64,000 bases of DNA from Streptomyces sp. SDr-06 (lineage in GTDB: Bacteria; Actinomycetota; Actinomycetes; Streptomycetales; Streptomycetaceae): positions 496,001-560,000 of the forward strand of contig NZ_QOLA01000002.1 of assembly GCF_003324565.1 (NCBI RefSeq). The letters are read 5' to 3'. This document shows positions 1 to 8,289 of the stretch, one piece after another. Position 1 is the stretch's first letter. Each line of letters opens with the position of its first letter. The position numbers and the translations under genes are program-made. The notes under the pieces were generated by a model. The model was not told the DNA's origin and did no database searches. It saw only the letters and a program-made list of their open reading frames with translations.

Positions 1-678
1 CAGGACCGAGCACTCGCCGGTGCGGAAGAGGGGCTTGAGCCGCTCCACCACGTTGCCGCACTCCGCGAAGAAGGCACGGTGGGTCAGCACACAGCCCTTG
101 GGGCGGCCGGTGGTGCCGGAGGTGTAGACGATCGTCGCCGGGTCGTCGGCGTGCGCGGAGGACATCCGCGCGTCGAGGAGTTCGTCGGAGACGTCCGCGC
201 CCGTCGCGGTGAGCCGGGCGACGGCGTCCGCCTCGATCTCCCAGACCCCCTTGAGGGCGGGCAGAGCGCCCTGGACCGACTCGACCGAGGACCGGTGCGC
301 CCTAGACTCGACGATGGCGAGCGCCGCGCCGGAGTCGCCGAGGATCCACTGGATCTGCTCGGGCGAGCTGGTCTCGTACACCGGGACGGTGACGGCGCCC
401 GCGCTCCAGATCGCGAAGTCCAGCAGCACCCACTCGTAGCGCGTCCGCGAGAGCAGGGCCACCCGGTCGCCGGCCTCGACGCCCGAGGCGATCAGACCCT
501 TGGCGACGGCGCGCACCTCGGCGAGGAACTGACGGGCGGTGACGTCGGCCCAGGCACCCGCGACCTTGCGGCCCATGACCGCGACATCGGGATGCTGAGC
601 GGCATTGCGGCGGATCAGATCCGTCAGGTTGCCGTCCGAAGGGACCTCGTACAGGGCCGGAAGGCTGAACTCGCGCAA
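1..678 (-). CDS. Long-chain fatty acid--CoA ligase (FadD-like), N-terminal part
   Basis: This is the N-terminal 226 residues of an AMP-dependent acyl-CoA synthetase; the C-terminus lies beyond base 1. Such enzymes adenylate a fatty acid with ATP and then form the CoA thioester for beta-oxidation or lipid synthesis. The AMP-binding motif YTSGTTGRPKG is visible at about residues 185-195, and the N-terminus (LREFSLPALYEVP) is typical of actinobacterial FadD15-like enzymes. I chose the TTG start because GAGGAG lies 10-15 nt upstream. The gene is divergent from the metallophosphoesterase, with a 12-bp palindrome between them. The class is secure; the chain-length preference is not readable from this fragment. 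Confidence 0.9.
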   Translation of the reverse strand, partial: MREFSLPALYEVPSDGNLTDLIRRNAAQHPDVAVMGRKVAGAWADVTARQFLAEVRAVAKGLIASGVEAGDRVALLSRTRYEWVLLDFAIWSAGAVTVPVYETSSPEQIQWILGDSGAALAIVESRAHRSSVESVQGALPALKGVWEIEADAVARLTATGADVSDELLDARMSSAHADDPATIVYTSGTTGRPKGCVLTHRAFFAECGNVVERLKPLFRTGECSVL

Positions 679-809
679 GACTGCTGCTCCTCATCGGGCG
701 CCGGTGCCACGGCTCTGTGTGACGCACCGGCTGCGGTCCAAGATCGGGCAGGTGCCCGGGGGATTCCGTGGGGGGCGGAACTCCGAGCACGACTGGACTG
801 CCCGGACGT

Positions 810-821
810 TACCCATGGGTA
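810..821. promoter_or_regulatory. Perfect 12-bp palindrome TACCCATGGGTA, possible operator
   Basis: TACCCATGGGTA lies in the divergent intergenic region, about 130 bp upstream of the acyl-CoA ligase start and a similar distance before the phosphoesterase. Its position and symmetry fit a dimeric repressor site, for example of a TetR-type fatty acid regulator. That identity is inference only. Confidence 0.35.
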
Positions 822-953
822 GTGGGTTCCCGATAGGGGGTTCTGGCCAGATGTTCGGTGCGTCACACATGTTTGACACTGCTTCGCGCACAGTAGTCCA
901 CACCTTTGAGCACTCGGAAGTAACCGCAGGTCCGACGGCCTAAGGTGGCTGCC

Positions 954-1715
954 ATGCGAGTTCATGTGGTCAGTGACGTACACGGGAACACCGAGGGCCT
1001 GGCCAAGGCCGGCAACGGCGCGGACGCCCTCGTCTGCCTCGGTGACCTGGTCCTCTTCCTGGACTACGCCGACCACTCGCGCGGCATCTTCCCCGACCTC
1101 TTCGGCGTCGAGAACGCCGACCGCATCGTCGCCCTGCGCACCGCCCGGCGCTTCGAGGAGGCCCGTGAGCTGGGGCGTTCGCTGTGGGCCGGGCTCGACC
1201 GGGAGGCCGCCATCGAGGCCGCGGTCAGGCGCCAGTACGCCGAGATGTTCGCCGCCTTCCCCACCCCGACGTACGCCACGTACGGCAACGTCGACATGCC
1301 GGACCTCTGGCCGCAGTACGCGGGGCCGGGCACCACCGTCCTGGACGGCCAGCGGGTCGAGATAGCCGGGCGCGTCTTCGGCTTCGTCGGCGGCGGGCTG
1401 CGGACCGCGATGCGAACGCCCTATGAAATCTCCGACGAGGAGTACGCCGCCAAGGTCGAGGCGCTCGGCGAGGTCGACGTGCTCTGCTCGCACATCCCGC
1501 CCGAGGTCCCCGAGCTCGTGTACGACACCGTCGCCCGCCGCTTCGAGCGCGGCTCGCGCGCCCTGCTCGAGGCGATCCGCAGGACCCGCCCGCGCTACTC
1601 CCTGTTCGGCCACGTGCACCAGCCGCTGGCCCGGCGGATGCGGATCGGCCGCACCGAGTGCGTGAACGTCGGCCACTTCGCGGCCACCTCCCGGCCCTTC
1701 GCCCTGGAGTGGTGA
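954..1715 (+). CDS. Metallophosphoesterase family protein
   Basis: This is a 253-residue calcineurin-like phosphoesterase. The dinuclear metal-site motifs appear in the family order: SDVHGN (residues 7-12), GD (30-31), YGNVD (about residue 106) and GHVH near the C-terminus. The substrate cannot be told; family members hydrolyse phosphomonoesters, phosphodiesters or nucleotides. The ATG at 954 is preferred over the in-frame GTG at 945. It lies 7 nt after a TAAGGT hexamer (941-946), so the mRNA may be leaderless, although AAGGTGG could also act as a weak ribosome site. There is no signal peptide, so it is probably cytoplasmic. Confidence 0.85.
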   Translation: MRVHVVSDVHGNTEGLAKAGNGADALVCLGDLVLFLDYADHSRGIFPDLFGVENADRIVALRTARRFEEARELGRSLWAGLDREAAIEAAVRRQYAEMFAAFPTPTYATYGNVDMPDLWPQYAGPGTTVLDGQRVEIAGRVFGFVGGGLRTAMRTPYEISDEEYAAKVEALGEVDVLCSHIPPEVPELVYDTVARRFERGSRALLEAIRRTRPRYSLFGHVHQPLARRMRIGRTECVNVGHFAATSRPFALEW

Positions 1716-1839
1716 TCCGGCCACTGGAGTGGCGACCGGCCCGTACGCGATAGCCTGCACGCACACCTCCCCACCGCTGTCGGCGCCGTCCGCGCGGGGG
1801 AGAACCAGACCCGGACCGCGCACTGGAGGAGCCACGACG

Positions 1840-2319
1840 ATGGCGGAACACACCAGCTCGTCTATCACCATCGAGGCGGCCCCGGCCGACGTCATGGGGG
1901 TGATCGCGGACTTCGCCCGCTATCCGGAGTGGACCGGCGAGGTGAAGGAGGCCGAGGTGCTCGCCACCGACGCCGCGGGCCACGCCGAGAAGGTGCGGCT
2001 GCTGCTCGACGCGGGCGCCATCAAGGACGACCACACCCTCGCCTACACCTGGCAGGGCAACCAGGTCAGCTGGACGCTGGTCAAGTCCCAGATGCTGCGC
2101 ACCCTGGACGGCTCGTACACCCTGGCCGACGCCCCCGGCGGCCACACCGAGGTCACCTACCGGCTGACCGTCGACGTCAAGATCCCCATGCTCGGCATGA
2201 TCAAGCGCAAGGCGGAGAAGGTCATCATCGACCGCGCCCTGGCCGGTCTGAAGAAGCGCGTCGAGAGCGGCCCGGGCGACACCGAGGCCGGTTCCGCCGA
2301 CGGGGCCAAGAAGCTCTAG
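1840..2319 (+). CDS. SRPBCC (START-like) family protein
   Basis: This 159-residue protein has the polyketide cyclase/dehydrase (SRPBCC) pattern. It starts with a beta strand (SSSITIEAAPADVMGVIADF), followed by the YPEWTGEV segment, with a long C-terminal helix in the second half (IKRKAEKVIIDRALAGLKKR). The fold makes a hydrophobic cavity for lipids or other small molecules; the ligand is unknown. The start is supported by GGAGGA at 1825-1830. The gene ends 2 nt before the following P-loop gene, so the two are probably co-transcribed and may act on the same ligand or membrane process. Confidence 0.8.
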   Translation: MAEHTSSSITIEAAPADVMGVIADFARYPEWTGEVKEAEVLATDAAGHAEKVRLLLDAGAIKDDHTLAYTWQGNQVSWTLVKSQMLRTLDGSYTLADAPGGHTEVTYRLTVDVKIPMLGMIKRKAEKVIIDRALAGLKKRVESGPGDTEAGSADGAKKL

Positions 2320-2321
2320 AC

Positions 2322-3452
2322 GTGCGTACGGTCCTCGTCACCGGCCCCGGCGGCGCGGGCCGCACCACCGTCGCGGCGGCGACCGCCCTCGCCGCCGCCC
2401 GCCGGGGCACCCGGGTCACCCTGCTGACCGCGGACCGGCTCCCCGGCGAACTCGCCGGGGTCACCGTCCGGCACATCGACGCGGCCGCCCACTTCCGCAC
2501 CGAGTTCCTCGCCTTCCAGGACCGTGCGGGCGCCGCCCTCGACCTGCTCGGCGCCTCGCGCCTGGACGCCGAGGAGCTCACCGAACTCCCCGGCGCCGAA
2601 CAGCTCGCCCTGCTCAGCGCCCTGCGCGAGGCCGCGGCCGACGGCCCCGGCCTGCTCGTCGTCGACCTCCCGCCGGCCGACCGGGCGCTCGCCACCCTGG
2701 CCCTGCCCGAGCGGCTGCGCCGCTATCTGCGCCGCCTCCTGCCGCCCGAACGCCAGGCCGCCCGCTCGCTGCGCCCGGTCCTCGCCCAGCTCGCCGGGGT
2801 GCCCATGCCCGCGCAGTGGCTGTACGAGACCGCCGCCCGCTGGGACGCCGAACTGGCCGCCGTCCAGGCCGTGATCGAGGACCCGGGCACGACCGTGCGG
2901 CTGGTCGCGGAACCCGGCCCGGCCGCCGCCGACGCGCTGCGCACCGCCCGGCTCGGCCTCGCCGTCCAGCGGCTCGCCCTCGACGCGGTGGTCGCCAACC
3001 GGCTGCTGCCCGCCGAGACGCCCGACCCGTGGCTGGCCGGCCTCGTCGCCCAGCAGCGCAAGCACCTGACCGAGCTGGCCGAGGAGTTCCCCGCCGTACG
3101 CGAAGTGGCCCACCTCGGGCACGACCCGCGCGGCGACGACGACTTGGAGCGCCTCGCCGTCGCCCCGGGGACGGACGGCCCGCCGGCCTGCGCCCCGGAG
3201 TGGACCGTCGAGGACCGGCTCGCCGAGGACGACGTCCTCGTGTGGAGCCTGCCGCTGCCCGGGGCCGTCAAGGACGGGCTCGCGCTGGTGCGGCGCGGCG
3301 ACGAACTCCTGCTCACCGTCGGCCCGTTCCGCCGCATCGTGGCGCTGCCGTCCGCGCTGCGCCGCTGCACCGTCACCGGGGCCGGGCTGCGCGACGGCGT
3401 CCTGGACGTCCGGTTCGCCCCCGACCCCGAGCTGTGGCCGCGGGGTCGCTGA
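2322..3452 (+). CDS. ArsA-like P-loop ATPase family protein
   Basis: This 376-residue protein resembles the ArsA/anion-transporting ATPase family (SIMIBI P-loop fold). The N-terminus is a beta strand plus a phosphate-binding loop, GPGGAGRTT (residues 8-16), followed by a long helix. The loop carries Arg where the family normally has Lys (GKGGVGKTT), so ATP hydrolysis may be weak or absent. A second acidic strand appears as LLVVDLPPADR. The GTG start lies 3 nt after the SRPBCC stop, which suggests translational coupling. No arsenic genes are nearby, so arsenite export is not implied. The actual function is unknown. Confidence 0.7.
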   Translation: MRTVLVTGPGGAGRTTVAAATALAAARRGTRVTLLTADRLPGELAGVTVRHIDAAAHFRTEFLAFQDRAGAALDLLGASRLDAEELTELPGAEQLALLSALREAAADGPGLLVVDLPPADRALATLALPERLRRYLRRLLPPERQAARSLRPVLAQLAGVPMPAQWLYETAARWDAELAAVQAVIEDPGTTVRLVAEPGPAAADALRTARLGLAVQRLALDAVVANRLLPAETPDPWLAGLVAQQRKHLTELAEEFPAVREVAHLGHDPRGDDDLERLAVAPGTDGPPACAPEWTVEDRLAEDDVLVWSLPLPGAVKDGLALVRRGDELLLTVGPFRRIVALPSALRRCTVTGAGLRDGVLDVRFAPDPELWPRGR

Positions 3453-3522
3453 ACGGAATACCCCCGTTCGGGTAACGTCGAAGGAAACAGACCCGTAGGA
3501 ACACCAGCCGCTGGAGTCCGCC

Positions 3523-3963
3523 ATGAGCGAAGCCACCGAGCCCCCGGCCCCCGACGCGGATGCCTGGGCCGAGGCCTGCGCCGAGGACCTGGCCGCCGAG
3601 AAGGCGCGCCGCCGCGCCCAGTACGGCTCCGAGCCGGGGTCGGCCGCCGAGGAGCTGCGCAAGCTGCTCGACGCGGTCACCGACAAGGTCAGCGGTCTCT
3701 TCGAGGGCCCCTCCCCGCTGTCCGGGCTGTCCGGATTCGCCGCCCAGGGCGCCGTGCAGCAGCTGATCAGCCAGGCGAAGTCCGCCGTCGAGCCGGTCAT
3801 CGAACGCAACCCCGAGGTCTTCGACCACCTCGCCGCGGCCGGCAGCGAACTGCTCGCCGCCTACCGCTCCGCCGTCGAGGGCCACGAGCGCCGCTGGACC
3901 GCCACCGACGACCGCAAGCGCGACGAGGGCACCGGCCCCACCGAGCACATCGATCTCGACTGA
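3523..3963 (+). CDS. DUF5304 protein upstream of glucokinase
   Basis: This is a 146-residue, acidic, mostly helical protein without membrane segments. It has an Ala/Glu-rich N-terminus and a helical middle (EELRKLLDAVTDKVSGLF). The ATG follows GGAG with normal spacing. A TAACGT hexamer sits about 45 bp upstream after a GAACGG/CCGTTC inverted repeat (3451-3469), a plausible promoter. Position and sequence match the small gene next to glkA in S. coelicolor (SCO2127), which has been reported to affect glucokinase activity and carbon repression. That link is from the literature; the biochemical role is not known. Confidence 0.75.
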   Translation: MSEATEPPAPDADAWAEACAEDLAAEKARRRAQYGSEPGSAAEELRKLLDAVTDKVSGLFEGPSPLSGLSGFAAQGAVQQLISQAKSAVEPVIERNPEVFDHLAAAGSELLAAYRSAVEGHERRWTATDDRKRDEGTGPTEHIDLD

Positions 3964-4100
3964 GACCCGGCGCCGGGCGGGCGCCGCAGAAGGGGCGGCC
4001 CGGCCCTCACACCCGGCGCGAACACGGGATCGGCACGCTGGGCGGAGCCCCGGCTCGGGTACGGTTGGCCGTAGCGGGGCTCGACCGAACTGAGGGATTC

Positions 4101-5054
4101 ATGGGACTCACCATCGGTGTCGATATCGGCGGCACGAAGATCGCGGCGGGCGTGGTCGACGAGGAAGGCAACATCCTCTCGACCCACAAGGTGCCGACCC
4201 CCGGCACGCCCGATGCCATCGTGGACGCGATCGCCTCGGCCGTCGACGGCGCGCGCGCCGGACACGAGATCGTGGGCGTGGGCATCGGAGCGGCCGGTTA
4301 CGTCAACCGCCAGCGGTCCACCGTCTACTTCGCGCCCAACATCGACTGGCGCCAGGAACCGCTGAAGGCGAAGGTCGAGCAGCGCACCGGCCTCCCGGTC
4401 GTCGTCGAGAACGACGCCAACGCGGCCGCCTGGGGCGAGTACCGCTTCGGAGCCGGCAAGGGCCACCGGAACGTCATCTGCATCACGCTCGGCACCGGCC
4501 TCGGCGGCGGCATCATCATCGGCAACGAGCTGCGCCGCGGCCACTTCGGCGTGGCCGCCGAGTTCGGCCACATCCGCATGGTGCCGGACGGCCTGCTCTG
4601 CGGCTGCGGCAGCCAGGGCTGCTGGGAGCAGTACGCCTCCGGCCGCGCCCTGGTCCGCTACGCCAAGCAGCGCGCCAACGCCACCCCGGAGAACGCCGAG
4701 TTCCTGCTCTCGCTCGGCGACGGCACCCCCGAGGGCATCGAGGGCAAGCACATCTCGATGGCCGCCCGCCAGGGCGACGCGGTCGCGGTCGACTCGTACC
4801 GCGAGCTGGCCCGCTGGGCGGGCGCGGGCCTGGCGGACCTGGCCTCGCTCTTCGACCCGTCGGCGTTCATCGTCGGCGGCGGGCTCTCGGACGAGGGCGA
4901 GCTGGTGCTCGACCCCATCCGCAAGTCCTACAAGCGCTGGCTGGTCGGCGGGAACTGGCGCCCGGTCGCCGAGGTCATCGCGGCCCAGCTCGGCAACAAG
5001 GCCGGTCTGGTCGGCGCGGCCGACCTGGCGCGGCAGCCCGACCCCATCATGTAG
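4101..5054 (+). CDS. glkA: Glucokinase, ROK family
   Basis: Glucokinase phosphorylates intracellular glucose to glucose-6-phosphate with ATP, and in Streptomyces it is also central to carbon catabolite repression. The 317 residues equal the length of S. coelicolor GlkA. Visible ROK hallmarks are the phosphate-binding DIGGTK (8-13), VVENDANAAA (about 102), the TLGTGLGGG loop, the EFGHIR catalytic/zinc His region, and the zinc-binding Cys cluster CGCGSQGCW (about 168-176). The ATG follows GAGGGA. It is downstream of the DUF5304 gene and ends at a strong hairpin terminator. It lacks the N-terminal helix-turn-helix of ROK repressors, so it is an enzyme, not a NagC-type regulator. Confidence 0.97.
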   Translation: MGLTIGVDIGGTKIAAGVVDEEGNILSTHKVPTPGTPDAIVDAIASAVDGARAGHEIVGVGIGAAGYVNRQRSTVYFAPNIDWRQEPLKAKVEQRTGLPVVVENDANAAAWGEYRFGAGKGHRNVICITLGTGLGGGIIIGNELRRGHFGVAAEFGHIRMVPDGLLCGCGSQGCWEQYASGRALVRYAKQRANATPENAEFLLSLGDGTPEGIEGKHISMAARQGDAVAVDSYRELARWAGAGLADLASLFDPSAFIVGGGLSDEGELVLDPIRKSYKRWLVGGNWRPVAEVIAAQLGNKAGLVGAADLARQPDPIM

Positions 5055-5068
5055 CGCCCCGCGGCACC

Positions 5069-5109
5069 GACAGCGCCCGCCGATTCCACCCGGACCGGCG
5101 GGCGCTGTC
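5069..5109 (+). terminator. glkA terminator hairpin
   Basis: A perfect 14-bp stem (5069-5082 with 5096-5109) and a 13-nt loop lie 15 bp after the glkA stop. There is no T tract, as is common in Streptomyces. It ends 2 bp before the TACGTT hexamer of the next gene's presumed promoter. Confidence 0.8.
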
Positions 5110-5123
5110 CTACGTTGTGGACC

Positions 5124-5870
5124 ATGACGAGCCCCACCGACGACCTGCCCGCCTCCGCGACGCGGGACGGCTGTGCCGTGATCCGTGTCCTCAGCTACAA
5201 CATCCGCTCGATGCGCGACGACAACGCGGCACTCGCCCGGGTGATCCGCGCCTGCGCGCCCGACCTCGTCCTCGTCCAGGAGGCCCCCCGCTTCTTCCGC
5301 TGGCGCAAGGCCGCGGCCCGCCTCGCGGCCGCCACCGACCTCGTCGTCCTCGGCGGCGGCGCCACGGCCGCGGGGCCGATGCTGCTCTGCTCCCTGCGGG
5401 CCGCCGTGGAACGCACCGAGGACGTGCTGCTCCCGCTCACCCCCGGCCTGCACCGGCGCGGCTTCGCGACCGCGGTGGTACGGATCGGCGGGGCCAGGAT
5501 CGGCGTCCTGAGCGCCCACCTCAGCCTCCAGGAGGCCGAGCGGTACGAACAGGCCGGGGCGCTGCTGGACCGCCTCGCCGGGATGGGCGTGGACCACGCG
5601 GTCGCGGGCGGCGACCTCAACGAGCGGCCGGACGGGCGGAGCTTCGGCCGGCTGGCCGCCGAGCTCCAGGACTGCCGCCAAGTGGCGCCGTGGGGAGGGG
5701 AGTTCACCTCCACGCCCCGGGATCCGCATCAGCGGATCGACGCGATCTTCGCGACGCGGGGCGTCCAGGTACTGGGCTGCGGTGTGCCGTTGGGGCTGGA
5801 CGCGGCCGATCTCGTGGCGGCCACGGACCATCTGCCGGTGCTCGCGGCGCTCCGGGTGCCCACGGGGTGA
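5124..5870 (+). CDS. Endonuclease/exonuclease/phosphatase family protein
   Basis: This is a 248-residue member of the EEP superfamily, which cleaves phosphodiester or phosphoester bonds in nucleic acids, lipids or inositides. Catalytic signatures are present in order: SYNIRSM near the N-terminus, the metal-binding Glu in VQEAP, SAHLSL, GGDLNERP, and the terminal DHLPV. There is no secretion signal, so it is probably cytosolic. The ATG has no ribosome-binding site and lies exactly 7 nt after TACGTT (5111-5116), which suggests a leaderless transcript. The substrate is not predictable. Confidence 0.85.
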   Translation: MTSPTDDLPASATRDGCAVIRVLSYNIRSMRDDNAALARVIRACAPDLVLVQEAPRFFRWRKAAARLAAATDLVVLGGGATAAGPMLLCSLRAAVERTEDVLLPLTPGLHRRGFATAVVRIGGARIGVLSAHLSLQEAERYEQAGALLDRLAGMGVDHAVAGGDLNERPDGRSFGRLAAELQDCRQVAPWGGEFTSTPRDPHQRIDAIFATRGVQVLGCGVPLGLDAADLVAATDHLPVLAALRVPTG

Positions 5871-5873
5871 GCG

Positions 5874-5893
5874 GCGGCCCCGTGCGGGGCCGC
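5874..5893. terminator. Hairpin between convergent genes
   Basis: GCGGCCCC and GGGGCCGC flank a 4-nt loop, 3 bp after the upstream stop and before a convergent gene. It probably ends the upstream transcript. Confidence 0.6.
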
Positions 5894-5970
5894 GCCTTCA
5901 CGCGTACGGCCGCTCGGGAGTGCGGGCGCCGTCGGCCCGCACCGGGGAGCGTCACGCGGAGCGGACAAGC

Positions 5971-6558
5971 TCAGACGACCGCGCCGCGCCCCGGATCGTC
6001 GTCGTCCTCGTCGTGCTGCATGCGGGCGAACAGGGTGCCGATGCCGCCCAGGAAGCCGCCCACGCCCAGGGTGGTGAGCCACCAGGTCATGTCCCAGCCG
6101 AAGATCGCGGCGAGGATCAGCAGCAGCGGCCCGCCCACCACGCCCAGCCAGGCGAACTTCGCCGTGACGTCGGCCTCCGGCAGGGGCGGCGGCTCCGGCG
6201 GCACGAAGTGGCCCTCGTCCGAGGCGTCCAGGTCGTCGTCGGACGGCTCGGCGGGCTGGAAGTCACGCGGCCCGCCCACGCCCGGCGCGAACACGACCGA
6301 GCTGCCGAGCGCGGGCTTGCCGAGGCCTTTGTCGGCGTTCTTGTCCGCGCCCTTGGCGGGCCCGGGCGTCTCGTCGCTCCCGTCGCTCCCGCCGTCCTTG
6401 TCGGGCTCGTCCTCGATCAGGGCGAGGTCCTCCACCGATCTGAAGGGTCTCGCGCCCGGCGGATCGGCCGGCTCCTCGCCGTACCCCGCCACGATCGCCG
6501 CCCAGGCGGCCTCTTCGTCGATCGGCTGCGGCTCGCTGTCCGCGTCGTGCTCAGCCAC
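5971..6558 (-). CDS. Actinobacterial membrane protein with acidic cytoplasmic N-terminus
   Basis: This 195-residue protein has a long, acidic, low-complexity N-terminal half (rich in Asp, Glu, Pro and Lys) and two hydrophobic segments near the C-terminus (WLGVVGGPLLLILAAIFGW and WWLTTLGVGGFLGGIGTLF). It ends in a run of Asp residues. I recognise it only as a conserved streptomycete membrane protein. Its start overlaps the stop of the upstream esterase by 8 bp, so the two are probably translated together. No function is assigned. Confidence 0.75.
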   Translation of the reverse strand: MAEHDADSEPQPIDEEAAWAAIVAGYGEEPADPPGARPFRSVEDLALIEDEPDKDGGSDGSDETPGPAKGADKNADKGLGKPALGSSVVFAPGVGGPRDFQPAEPSDDDLDASDEGHFVPPEPPPLPEADVTAKFAWLGVVGGPLLLILAAIFGWDMTWWLTTLGVGGFLGGIGTLFARMQHDEDDDDPGRGAVV

Positions 6559-7348
6559 CGGTCGTGCTCCCCTTCTTCCCGACGCTAGGAGCGAGGCGGC
6601 CGATGAACGAGTAGCTCTCCTCGAAGATCCGCTCCGCGTCGTGGTCCAACGTCGCCACGTGGTAGCTCTGTTCCAGCAGGATCTCCTGGACGTCCGTGGA
6701 GGACACCCGGCTGAGGATCCGCGCGGAGTCGGCCGGCGGCACCACGTGGTCCTGCGGGCTGTGCAGGACCAGCAACGGCTGGGTCACCTGCGGCAGTTCA
6801 CCGTCCACGAGCCTGAAGAAGTTGCGCAGCGAGTGCGCCGCGTGCAGGGGCACCCGGTCGTAGCCGACCTCCTGGGAGCCCTCCTTGGCGATGTCGCTGG
6901 CGATGCCCTTCGTGGACGGTACGAAGTGACGGACCACCGGCAGTGCCCGGGCGGCCGCGCCGTGCACCTTGTTGCCCGGGTTGACGAGCACCAGGCCGCT
7001 CACCTCGTCGCCGTGCTTCGCGGCGAGGCGCAGCGACAGCGCGCCGCCCATCGAGAGCCCGAAGACGAAGACCTGGGAGCAGCTCTCCTGGAGCTCGCGC
7101 AGGGCGCGGTCCACCTCCGCGTACCAGTCCTGCCAGCCCGTGAGCTGCATGTCCTGCCAGCGGGTGCCGTGGCCGGGGAGGAGCGGCAGCGAGACCGTGA
7201 GGCCGCGCTCCGCCAGGTAGTCGGCCCAGGGGCGCAGCGACTGCGGGGAACCGGTGAAACCGTGACAGAGGAGGACGCCGACCTCTCCGCCCTCGTGGCG
7301 GAACGGCTCGGCTCCAGGGAGGACCGGCACCAGGGGTCTCCTGTTCAT
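6551..7348 (-). CDS. Alpha/beta hydrolase, carboxylesterase or monoacylglycerol lipase type
   Basis: This 265-residue serine hydrolase has the full catalytic set. The oxyanion segment is LLCHGFTGS (about 27-35), the nucleophile elbow GLSMGG carries Ser99, the acid is Asp200 in HSPQDHVV, and the base is His230 in QSYHVAT. The pattern matches the carboxylesterase/lysophospholipase subgroup that hydrolyses short acyl esters or monoglycerides. There is no signal peptide. It overlaps the downstream membrane-protein gene by 8 bp and is divergent from an acylglycerol-phosphate acyltransferase, so a lipid-turnover setting is plausible (inference). Confidence 0.85.
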   Translation of the reverse strand: MNRRPLVPVLPGAEPFRHEGGEVGVLLCHGFTGSPQSLRPWADYLAERGLTVSLPLLPGHGTRWQDMQLTGWQDWYAEVDRALRELQESCSQVFVFGLSMGGALSLRLAAKHGDEVSGLVLVNPGNKVHGAAARALPVVRHFVPSTKGIASDIAKEGSQEVGYDRVPLHAAHSLRNFFRLVDGELPQVTQPLLVLHSPQDHVVPPADSARILSRVSSTDVQEILLEQSYHVATLDHDAERIFEESYSFIGRLAPSVGKKGSTTGG

Positions 7349-7484
7349 GAGCAGGGGCGGGGTTGTGCGGGGGAGTCGTACTTCACGGTACGCGACCGGA
7401 CTGACACCGACCAGAGCCGTCGCGCGGGAGGGCGGTCCCGGTACGGGTTAAGGTCTGTTCGACAAGCACAGGAAGGCATCCGAG

Positions 7485-8264
7485 TTGATCTACGGCGCAA
7501 TGAAGTTCTCCATCGGCGGGTCGCTGAAGCTCGCCTTCAGGCCGTGGGTGGAGGGCTTGGAGAACATCCCCGCCGAGGGTCCGGCGATCCTCGCGAGCAA
7601 CCACCTCTCCTTCTCGGACTCCTTCTTCCTGCCGGCCGTCCTGGACCGCAAGGTCACGTTCATCGCGAAGGCCGAGTACTTCACCTCCCCCGGGGTCAAG
7701 GGCAAGCTGACGGCGGCGTTCTTCAAGGGCGTCGGCCAGCTCCCGGTGGACCGCTCGGGCGCCCGCGGGGCGGGCGAGGCCGCGATCAACGCGGGCATCG
7801 ACGTCATCAAGAGCGGCGGCCTCTTCGGCATCTACCCCGAGGGCACCCGCTCGCCCGACGGCCGCCTCTACCGCGGCAAGCCGGGCGGTCTCGCCCGGGT
7901 CGCGCTCGCCACCGGCGCGCCCGTCATCCCGGTCGCGATGATCGACACCGAGAAGATCCAGCCGCCGGGGAAGGTCGTCCCCAAGCTGATGCGTCCCGGC
8001 ATCCGGATCGGCAAGCCGCTCGACTTCAGCCGCTACCAGGGCATGGAGGGCGACCGCTTCATCCTGCGCTCGGTGACCGACGAGGTCATGTACGAGATCA
8101 TGAAGCTGTCCGGCCAGGAGTACGTCGACATCTACGCGACGGCCGCCAAGCGCCAGATCGCCGACGAGGCCAAGCGGATCGCCGACGAGCAGAAGGCCGC
8201 CGAGAAGGCGGAGCGGGCCCGGGAGCTGGAGCAGGCCAAGCGGGCGGAACGGCCCGGCGACTAG
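7485..8264 (+). CDS. plsC: 1-acyl-sn-glycerol-3-phosphate acyltransferase
   Basis: This enzyme acylates lysophosphatidic acid at sn-2 to give phosphatidic acid, an early step of membrane phospholipid synthesis. The 259-residue protein carries the acyltransferase motif NHLSFSD (N39, H40, D45), with His and Asp catalytic, and the glycerophosphate-binding EGTRS at about residue 121. The C-terminal 50 residues are a charged Lys/Glu/Ala helix. The TTG start is chosen because GGAAGG lies 8 nt upstream; the ATG at 7500 is an alternative. Several paralogues usually exist in Streptomyces, so the symbol denotes the family. Confidence 0.88.
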   Translation: MIYGAMKFSIGGSLKLAFRPWVEGLENIPAEGPAILASNHLSFSDSFFLPAVLDRKVTFIAKAEYFTSPGVKGKLTAAFFKGVGQLPVDRSGARGAGEAAINAGIDVIKSGGLFGIYPEGTRSPDGRLYRGKPGGLARVALATGAPVIPVAMIDTEKIQPPGKVVPKLMRPGIRIGKPLDFSRYQGMEGDRFILRSVTDEVMYEIMKLSGQEYVDIYATAAKRQIADEAKRIADEQKAAEKAERARELEQAKRAERPGD

Positions 8265-8289
8265 CCGCGTCCGTCCGGGGGTGGGGAAG

